Shown here piece by piece: positions 1 through 5,560 of a DNA stretch of 6,477 nucleotides (within the stretch, counting starts at the first letter, position 1; each line of letters starts with the position of its first letter). The translations under genes were made by a program, and so were the position numbers. Below the pieces are notes generated by a model. It was not told the origin of the DNA, searched no databases, and worked only from the letters and a program-made list of their open reading frames with translations. Source of the stretch: an uncultured Erysipelotrichaceae bacterium (GTDB lineage Bacteria; Bacillota_I; Bacilli_A; RFN20; CAG-288); assembly GCA_902771745.1 (NCBI GenBank), contig CACXYG010000080.1, positions 1-6,477 of the forward strand, written 5' to 3'.

Positions 1-470
1 GTCTCAAGACTAGCAAGAGTAACTTCTTCATCCGTGTAGCAGGAATGCTGAATCATGTCGATTAAGAGATTCTCATCTCTGCTGTTGAGACATTTTAAAG
101 GAAGGGTGGTATCGTGATTCTCTTTAAAGTCTGTCAACTTATCCTTCAAGTGAGAAGAATCCATGTTCTCATAAGCAAGATCAAAACCTTCCTTATAGGA
201 CTGGGCCATGCTGGTATAGAAACAGAAACCATATAGGAAAGATATCAGTTCTTTTAGACTGTTCAAGTTCTTCTTTTTATCCTGTTCTTTATGGATTTCA
301 CCAGCGAGCAAGAAATAACAGGAAATACCAAAAAGAATAGAGAGAATAAATAGAACAATCTGTTTGCTGATAAAGTATAAGGCTAAACCTAATAGGAAAG
401 AAACGACAAAAGCAATCACAATATAGGTATTAGAGTTTGTACTCTTCGATTTCAATATATTCTTACGCAT
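1..470 (-). CDS. Partial TadB/TadC-like (T2SS-F-type?) membrane protein, 3' end outside window
   Basis: An open frame runs from the ATG at 470 to the window edge without a stop, giving 156 visible residues; the C-terminus lies outside. The start is supported by a GAGGT ribosome binding site at 482-478, 7 nt upstream. Two hydrophobic segments (about residues 15-34 and 38-57) are followed by a charged, Lys-rich stretch (about 60-74) and a helix-rich soluble region with an SYKEGFDLAYENM segment (91-103). This order, two N-terminal membrane helices and then a cytoplasmic helical domain, matches TadB/TadC-type type II secretion F proteins, the inner-membrane platform of Flp/type IV pilus machines. 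The gene overlaps its upstream neighbour by 8 nt (463-470) and shares its layout, so the two are probably translationally coupled and may be distant paralogues acting as a pair. No sharp family motif is visible, so the family call rests on topology and pairing; an unrelated membrane protein is possible. Confidence 0.7.
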   Translation of the reverse strand, partial: MRKNILKSKSTNSNTYIVIAFVVSFLLGLALYFISKQIVLFILSILFGISCYFLLAGEIHKEQDKKKNLNSLKELISFLYGFCFYTSMAQSYKEGFDLAYENMDSSHLKDKLTDFKENHDTTLPLKCLNSRDENLLIDMIQHSCYTDEEVTLASLE

Positions 471-1140
471 TTAAGATACCTCGATAGGATTGATATTCCA
501 TGAAGAAATAACAAGGAGCAAGCAGAGAAAGAAGAAATGCCGAAGCCATGAAATAGATAGAAGAAGTGAAGACTTCTTTCATGTTCTGCATAGAAGTAAA
601 GGTGACAAGAAGTAGTAACAAAGCTAATAAGAACAGCATAAGATATAAATATCTTTTCTTGATTTTAGCGATATCCTCTTCTAATAGATGAAGTTTAAGC
701 TTCACTTCTTCCATCAAAGGACGATAGAACAAAATCTGGGCTTCATTGTTCTGATCTTTTAGTAAGATGAAATTGAAATATCTCTGGAAATCATATAAAA
801 GCAGGTTATGATTGCTATCCAGTTCTTCATAAGGAATGATTTCCTGGTGAGAGACTAGATATCTGGAAGCCGATTCATAAGAGGCTTTGACACCAACATT
901 ATCTTCAATCCCTTTGATAAAACATAAAAAGAAAGAATAAGAAGCCTGTTTATCTTTTAACTTCTTGATGACTTCTTCTTTCTTTACCAACATTACTAAA
1001 GATAGTAAAAGAGCAATCAACGTACCGACAACACCAGATAACAGATTACCAAATAAGATAAATTGAATCGCTAAAAGAGAGATCAAGGCAAAGATCTCTA
1101 TCTTGCAATCCTTTAATAGGGTGAGATTAAATTTTCCCAT
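463..1140 (-). CDS. TadB/TadC-like (T2SS-F-type?) membrane protein, 225 aa
   Basis: I chose the ATG at 1140 because GGAGG at 1153-1149 sits 8 nt upstream of it. The ATG at 1155, which would add five residues, has no ribosome binding site and its own codons form that GGAGG. The protein has four hydrophobic segments: about 16-34, 36-53, 163-182 (very Leu-rich) and 192-214. The central region of about 110 residues is soluble and helix-rich, with Lys-rich residues 53-64 just after the second helix. Two helices, a cytoplasmic helical domain and two more helices is the layout of TadB/TadC inner-membrane platform proteins that work with a TadA-type ATPase in Flp pilus assembly. The gene lies 53 nt after hemW and overlaps the next, similarly built gene by 8 nt. 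The conserved T2SSF residues are not obvious, so this may be a diverged family member or an unnamed membrane protein. No ATPase or pilin gene is visible in the window. Confidence 0.75.
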   Translation of the reverse strand: MGKFNLTLLKDCKIEIFALISLLAIQFILFGNLLSGVVGTLIALLLSLVMLVKKEEVIKKLKDKQASYSFFLCFIKGIEDNVGVKASYESASRYLVSHQEIIPYEELDSNHNLLLYDFQRYFNFILLKDQNNEAQILFYRPLMEEVKLKLHLLEEDIAKIKKRYLYLMLFLLALLLLLVTFTSMQNMKEVFTSSIYFMASAFLLSLLAPCYFFMEYQSYRGILNA

Positions 1141-1148
1141 GACAACAT

Positions 1149-1177
1149 CCTCCATTAATATATCGCTAAAAATGGAG
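1149..1177 (-). promoter_or_regulatory. Inverted repeat covering the ribosome binding site of the 225-aa membrane gene
   Basis: In the 53-nt gap after hemW, CTCCATT (1177-1171) can pair with AATGGAG (1156-1150) across a 14-nt loop. Four of the five bases of the GGAGG ribosome binding site (1153-1149) fall inside the stem, so this short hairpin could limit initiation at the ATG at 1140. It is only 7 bp and may be chance; no poly-T follows, so it is not a terminator. Confidence 0.3.
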
Positions 1178-1193
1178 TGATTTTTGTCTAAAT

Positions 1194-2285
1194 TTATTTC
1201 AAAAGTTCTAAAAGGATATGATCCATCGTATAGAGGTATTCTGGTTTGATAGCAAAATATCCGTCTTTCACTTGGACGTATTCTTCTACTTTCTTGATTT
1301 CTTTTTGATAAGAGACTAAAAAGTCCTTATGAAATCTCTCTTTGAATTTATCAAGAGAAAAACCAGAAACCAACCTGAGATTTAACATCAAAAATTCAAA
1401 TTCTTCACTCTTAGATGAAATCTCCTCAGTAGCCCGATCAGTGAGACCTTTCATGTACTTGGTCATGGAATGGGTGTTTGTGAATCTTGTCTGATTGATA
1501 TAACCAGAAGCCGATAGACCAACCGCATAGTATGGTTCATCATGCCAATAGGTCAGGTTATGTCTTGATTCATAACCGGGTATGGCAAAGTTTGAAACCT
1601 CATAACGTTCAAAACCAGCCTCATGAAGTTTCTTGATTAGATAGTCATACATCTCTCGCATGACTTCATCATCCTGAGCTTTTATATGTTTGTTATAAAA
1701 CATCGTTCCTTTTTCAATCTGTAAGGAATAATAAGATAAATGCTTACTCTTTAGTTTTAACGATAACTCGATATCATCATCTAAATCTTTCTTTGTCATA
1801 CCAGGAAGACCATAGATGAAGTCTAAATTGAAGTTATCAAAATGAAGTTCATGAAGATCATCACAACAACGGATCAGATCTTTCATCCGATGATTTCTGT
1901 TTAAAGTCTTTAAAATATCATCACTGGCAGCCTGGGCACCAAGAGAGATACGATTGACACCATACATCTGACATAATCTGATCTTATCTTTATCTAATGA
2001 TTCAGGATTTGCTTCCAGTGTGAATTCTTCTACACTGGGGAAATGCTCATAAAGATAAGATAGAAGAAGATCTAGTTCATCTAAGGTGAGACAAGAAGGT
2101 GTTCCACCACCGATATAGATGGTCTTTAAAGAATCAAAAGGAATCTCTTCCTCTTCTAATTCTTTTAAGAGATTGGCTAGATATTTCATATGTGAAAAAG
2201 TGCCATTCATGACTTTTGCAAAATCACAATAGGCACAGATTTTCTCACAAAATGGAATATGAATATATAAGGATTTTGGTCTCAT
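1194..2285 (-). CDS. hemW: HemW, radical SAM heme chaperone (HemN-like, formerly called coproporphyrinogen III oxidase-like), 363 aa
   Basis: HemW is a cytoplasmic radical SAM protein that binds heme and is thought to deliver it to target proteins; it was long misannotated as oxygen-independent coproporphyrinogen oxidase. From the ATG at 2285 the 4Fe-4S motif is C13-x3-C17-x2-C20-D-F. It ends CDF, as in HemW, and lacks the fourth Cys of true HemN. Other family motifs are GGGTPS (59-64), TLEANPE (89-95), LGAQ (115-118), DFIYGLPG (155-162), YEVSNF (228-233) and HNLTYW (242-247), the HemW-type HNxxYW signature. The length is slightly below the usual 375-380. The upstream ATG at 2339 would add 18 residues lying inside the preceding gene and has no support; the 2285 start has AGGA at 2297-2294, 8 nt away. 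Only 4 nt separate it from the preceding Fic-like gene, and its ribosome binding site lies within that gene's last codons, so translation is probably coupled. One oddity: the usual GAHSY/GAHGY-type segment reads LSASGY (257-262), without the His. Confidence 0.95.
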   Translation of the reverse strand: MRPKSLYIHIPFCEKICAYCDFAKVMNGTFSHMKYLANLLKELEEEEIPFDSLKTIYIGGGTPSCLTLDELDLLLSYLYEHFPSVEEFTLEANPESLDKDKIRLCQMYGVNRISLGAQAASDDILKTLNRNHRMKDLIRCCDDLHELHFDNFNLDFIYGLPGMTKKDLDDDIELSLKLKSKHLSYYSLQIEKGTMFYNKHIKAQDDEVMREMYDYLIKKLHEAGFERYEVSNFAIPGYESRHNLTYWHDEPYYAVGLSASGYINQTRFTNTHSMTKYMKGLTDRATEEISSKSEEFEFLMLNLRLVSGFSLDKFKERFHKDFLVSYQKEIKKVEEYVQVKDGYFAIKPEYLYTMDHILLELLK

Positions 2286-2289
2286 TTCC

Positions 2290-3621
2290 TTAATCCTGAT
2301 CTTCAAGTGGGATTGGTGTATAGACAAACTTCTTACCAATCATCTCCTTTTTATAGAAACCGCGGTTGGCTAAATCTTCCATGCTGGTTCTGGCAGTTTC
2401 ATAGACGGTGTGTTCCTCACTCTTGAATTGATCAATCGTGTAATGTAGACCAATGGTGCAATGTCCTGCATAGAAATGCGCTTGTTTCTTCTTTAACTGT
2501 GGATGCACTTCTCTTAGTTGTCTTGCTCTTGCTTCGATGGTCTCTAAAGTGTCTTTCCTTGGGAAAGCAGGAAGAGCAAATTGACTTGGGGTATCCACTA
2601 CAGCAATATCGTTAGGATTTGCTGAAGTAGTTTCATTAGACATGACAGGTTCACTTACCATCTCTTGTTTCTTGATGGTCAGTTCCTTTAAGGCTTCATT
2701 GATATTCTCTTCATCCTTGATGATGAAAGCTAAGAATCTTTCTAAAGCATAGGTTAAATCTAAGGAAGTCTCCACAAGTTTTAATCTCTCAAAGAAGGAT
2801 TTCGAACTCGCATAACAGATAGATTCCAAGTTTAAAGTAAAACCGATCACACCAAGACCGTGCATGGATAAGAAGGCTTTGGCAACAAGGGCGCTAGTCT
2901 CTTCGTTATAGTATTCAAAAGGACGGAGATACATAAAGACATAAGGAATGCTTAAGGCTCTTAAAAGAAGTGGAATATCTTCCTGATTTAAGAAGGCAAG
3001 AAGATGTTCTAAATGTTCTTGAATATGTTCTTTATCTGGCTCTTTTAAAGGATTGATGATGTCATTTAAGGCTTGGGAGCGATATTTGACCTCTCCTTTA
3101 CTTTCTTCTTCGCCCGAACATAAGGCGTTGATTTGGATGATATCTTCTAAACTTAAAGAAGTAAGCTTGCTTGCTTCTTTATAACTATCCAAATAGGCTT
3201 TTAAGACGAATAAGTCTGATGGGATGTTTTCAATTTCACCATTGGCTAATTTACGAAGCGTGTTTTCGGTGACATTGGTGCTGGTTGCCTTAGCGGTATG
3301 AAGCAAAGCTTCCACCTGTTTCTGAAGGACATATTCCTTCTTTAAACCTTCTGGTAAAAGGATGAACTTGATCAAATCATGATTCAATTTGGTCTGCAAA
3401 TTAAAAGCGTAGGAAGAGATCTTTCTGGTCAAACAGATTTTATAAGGGAGAGAAGAGTTATCTCTCAACTCAGTCTCGGCATCATAAAAGGACCTGTAAG
3501 AAAGAATATTCTTCCAGATTTCATCCACATTGCTCTGGTTGTAAATGGCCTGAACTTCTTCTTTGCAGGCGTAGGTGTCGTCGGTAAAACGACGACCTTG
3601 TTCAATCAGTGTGTGAGCCAT
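2290..3621 (-). CDS. Fic-fold protein with degenerate active site (pseudo-Fic) and C-terminal winged helix, 443 aa
   Basis: Fic proteins transfer AMP or other phosphate-containing groups to target hydroxyls through the motif HPFx(D/E)GNGRxxR. Here the matching segment (233-241) reads RPFEYYNEE: Pro, Phe, the acidic residue and Asn239 survive, but catalytic His is Arg, both Gly are lost and the ATP-binding Arg is Glu, so catalysis is unlikely. The surrounding fold remains: KYRSQ (179-183) resembles the flap region before the core, LLLRALSIPYVF (218-229) the helix leading into it, and TNVTEN (115-120) fits the inhibitory-helix motif [S/T]xxxE[G/N]. A Ser/Thr/Pro/Asn-rich linker (about 322-353) leads to a C-terminal winged-helix-like segment (about 385-437; YETARTSMEDL at 407-417 is the likely recognition-helix region). 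Residues 1-100 match nothing I recognise. The ATG at 3621 is the earliest possible start, because an in-frame TAA lies at 3633-3631 with no start codon between; no ribosome binding site is visible. It leads the hemW unit. Recognition as Fic-fold is strong; function is unknown. Confidence 0.85.
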   Translation of the reverse strand: MAHTLIEQGRRFTDDTYACKEEVQAIYNQSNVDEIWKNILSYRSFYDAETELRDNSSLPYKICLTRKISSYAFNLQTKLNHDLIKFILLPEGLKKEYVLQKQVEALLHTAKATSTNVTENTLRKLANGEIENIPSDLFVLKAYLDSYKEASKLTSLSLEDIIQINALCSGEEESKGEVKYRSQALNDIINPLKEPDKEHIQEHLEHLLAFLNQEDIPLLLRALSIPYVFMYLRPFEYYNEETSALVAKAFLSMHGLGVIGFTLNLESICYASSKSFFERLKLVETSLDLTYALERFLAFIIKDEENINEALKELTIKKQEMVSEPVMSNETTSANPNDIAVVDTPSQFALPAFPRKDTLETIEARARQLREVHPQLKKKQAHFYAGHCTIGLHYTIDQFKSEEHTVYETARTSMEDLANRGFYKKEMIGKKFVYTPIPLEDQD

Positions 3622-3629
3622 ATAGAATA

Positions 3630-3635
3630 ATTATA
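3630..3635 (-). promoter_or_regulatory. Putative -10 box (TATAAT) of the pseudo-Fic/hemW unit
   Basis: A perfect TATAAT on the minus strand lies 8 nt before the ATG at 3621, in a very AT-rich stretch just after the lepA terminator. Transcription starting 7-9 nt downstream of the box would begin at 3623-3621, giving a 5' leader of 0-2 nt. No good -35 hexamer is present at 17 nt, so the promoter is either weak, activator-dependent or supported by the AT-rich upstream DNA. The position between a terminator and a gene without a Shine-Dalgarno sequence is the main support. Confidence 0.5.
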
Positions 3636-3700
3636 TAACAAATTTTGAAGAAAAATTACTAAATTAATACTAAAAATTATTCCCTTCTGGGTTTTCTAAC

Positions 3701-3730
3701 AAAAAAAAGCATTCTGATTTTACAGAACGC
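3701..3730 (-). terminator. Intrinsic terminator after lepA
   Basis: Read on the minus strand, GCGTTCTG (3730-3723), a loop of TAAAAT (3722-3717) and CAGAATGC (3716-3709) form an 8-bp stem with one G-U pair, followed directly by eight T residues (3708-3701). It lies 15 nt after the lepA stop and ends the helicase-lepA transcript. A smaller 5-bp inverted repeat (3737-3741 with 3746-3750, overlapping the lepA stop) precedes it. Confidence 0.92.
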
Positions 3731-3745
3731 CTTGAAAGTAACAAA

Positions 3746-5560
3746 TTACTGATTTTCGTCAACGGTAAGCATTGCGATGAAGGCTTCCTGTGGAACTTGA
3801 ACCTTACCGAATTCCTTCATTCTCTTCTTACCCTTCTTCTGCTTCTCTAAGAGTTTCTTCTTACGAGAGATATCGCCACCATAACACTTGGCTAAGACGT
3901 CTTTTCTGACAGCCTTGATATCACTTCTGGCGATGATCTTAGAACCGATACAGGCCTGCACAGGAATTTCAAACTGTTGCTTAGGGATGACATCCTTGAG
4001 TTTATCAACAACGGCTCTAGCTCTGCGATAGGCGCTACCTTCAAAGACGATGGTAGTTAAAGCATCCACAGTCTCCCCATTGAGCATGATATCCATTCTG
4101 ACAACGTTAGAGACTTCATAACCGATAAGTTCATAGTCAAGCGAGGCATAACCCTGAGAGACGGACTTCAATTTATCAAAGAAGTCAAAGACAATTTCAC
4201 TAAGAGGCATCTTGTATTTCAAGGTGACACGAGTCTCATCAATATAGTGCATGGTGTCATATTCACCACGTCTGTTTTGACATAACGTCATGACATTGCC
4301 GACATAATCTTTAGGAACCATGACTTTGACATCCGCAAACGGTTCAGAAGTGCTTCTCACCTTGGTTTTATCACGAGGGAAGTCTGCCGGGTTTTGAATC
4401 ATCTTCATGCTGCCATCGGTAAAGTGAACCTCATAGACAACACTAGGAGCCGTACACATGATATCCAGATCGAACTCTTCTTCGATTCTCTCCTGGACAA
4501 CTTCCATATGAAGAAGACCTAAGAAACCGCAACGGAAACCAGAGCCTAAGGCAACCGAGGTTTCTGGTTCAAAGACCAAGGCGGAGTCATTTAAAGATAA
4601 TTTCTCCAACGCCGATTTGAGGTTTTCAAAGTCCTTGTTATCACTTGGATATAAACCGGCAAAGACCATCGGCTGGACTTTTCTGAAACCAGGCATCGGT
4701 TTATCCGTTGGATTATCATCAAGCGTGATGGTATCACCGACTTGAACATCGCTGATATTTTTAATCGAAGCGGCAAGATAACCAACCTCACCCGCACTTA
4801 AAGAATCCTGCTTTTGTTCCTTAGGTGTACGGATACCAACTTCCGTGACCCGATAAATGCCGTCATTGTGCATAAGGCGGATGGTGTCACCGACTTTGAC
4901 ACTGCCTTCCATGACTCTGATCAAGACGATGACACCTCTATAAGGGTCAAACTTAGAGTCGAAGATCAAGGCTTTAAGTGGCTTATCAGGATCACCTTGT
5001 GGGGCTGGTAAATCCTTGACGATATGCTCTAAAAGATGCTCGACACCAACACCGGTCTTTGCTGAGACTGGCATGACTTTATCCGGGTTGATATTCAATG
5101 TGTCGATCAATTCTAACTGACAGCGTTCGACGTTGCTAGAAGGAAGGTCAACCTTGTTGACGACCGGTAAAATCTCAAGACCGTTATCGATGGCAAGATA
5201 GCCATTGGCAAGAGTTTGAGCCTGGACGCCCTGAGTGGCATCGACAATCAGAATGGCACCCTCACAAGCGCTTAAAGAACGGCTGACTTCATAGGTGAAG
5301 TCGACATGGCCGGGAGTGTCGATCAAATTGAAAAGATAGGTATCACCATCTTCGGCTTTATAGGTGACGGAGACCGCGTTGAGTTTGATGGTGATACCGC
5401 GTTCTCTTTCAATTGACATGTCATCCAAAAGCTGGGGTTGTAAATCTCGTAATTCTACCGCACCCGTCTTTTCTAAGATTCGGTCACAAAGGGTAGATTT
5501 ACCATGGTCGATATGGGCCACAACGCAGAAGTTGCGGATATGCTTTTGATCAAAGTTCAT
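3746..5560 (-). CDS. lepA: Elongation factor 4 (LepA), ribosome-associated translational GTPase, 604 aa
   Basis: LepA is a cytoplasmic or membrane-peripheral GTPase that binds ribosomes; it has been linked to back-translocation of stalled ribosomes and to initiation and 30S biogenesis. Numbered from the ATG at 5560, all GTPase motifs are intact: G1 HIDHGKST (16-23), switch I RERGITI (52-58), G3 DTPGH (81-85), G4 NKVD (135-138) and G5 SAK (166-168). Elongation-factor beta-barrel and fold III/V-like regions follow. The LepA-specific C-terminal domain is present, including KCYGGDISRKKKLLEKQKKG near the end. The length is typical. An upstream in-frame TTG at 5575 would add five residues, but GGAAGGA (5573-5567) lies 6 nt before the ATG, which is clearly the start. 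The ATG overlaps the helicase stop (ATGA, 5560-5557), so translation is probably coupled to that gene. An intrinsic terminator follows the stop. No anomaly is seen. Confidence 0.98.
   Translation of the reverse strand: MNFDQKHIRNFCVVAHIDHGKSTLCDRILEKTGAVELRDLQPQLLDDMSIERERGITIKLNAVSVTYKAEDGDTYLFNLIDTPGHVDFTYEVSRSLSACEGAILIVDATQGVQAQTLANGYLAIDNGLEILPVVNKVDLPSSNVERCQLELIDTLNINPDKVMPVSAKTGVGVEHLLEHIVKDLPAPQGDPDKPLKALIFDSKFDPYRGVIVLIRVMEGSVKVGDTIRLMHNDGIYRVTEVGIRTPKEQKQDSLSAGEVGYLAASIKNISDVQVGDTITLDDNPTDKPMPGFRKVQPMVFAGLYPSDNKDFENLKSALEKLSLNDSALVFEPETSVALGSGFRCGFLGLLHMEVVQERIEEEFDLDIMCTAPSVVYEVHFTDGSMKMIQNPADFPRDKTKVRSTSEPFADVKVMVPKDYVGNVMTLCQNRRGEYDTMHYIDETRVTLKYKMPLSEIVFDFFDKLKSVSQGYASLDYELIGYEVSNVVRMDIMLNGETVDALTTIVFEGSAYRRARAVVDKLKDVIPKQQFEIPVQACIGSKIIARSDIKAVRKDVLAKCYGGDISRKKKLLEKQKKGKKRMKEFGKVQVPQEAFIAMLTVDENQ

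Noticed and set aside
2286..2339. Longer HemW start at 2339
   Set aside because: The extra 18 residues overlap the end of the Fic-like gene, match no HemW N-terminus and lack a suitable ribosome binding site; the ATG at 2285 leads directly into the family's conserved start.
3379..3630. Plus-strand open frame of 83 codons opposite the 5' end of the Fic-like gene
   Set aside because: It lies wholly antisense to a well-supported gene, has no ribosome binding site I could recognise, and its translation resembles no family.
3681..3690. CCC-AGAA-GGG mini-hairpin on the minus strand just after the lepA terminator
   Set aside because: A 3-bp stem is too short to be meaningful without conservation evidence.
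4591..5549. Short frames inside lepA on both strands (4591-4797 minus; 4814-5011 and 5364-5549 plus)
   Set aside because: These are shadow frames of the strongly conserved lepA coding sequence, with no independent support.
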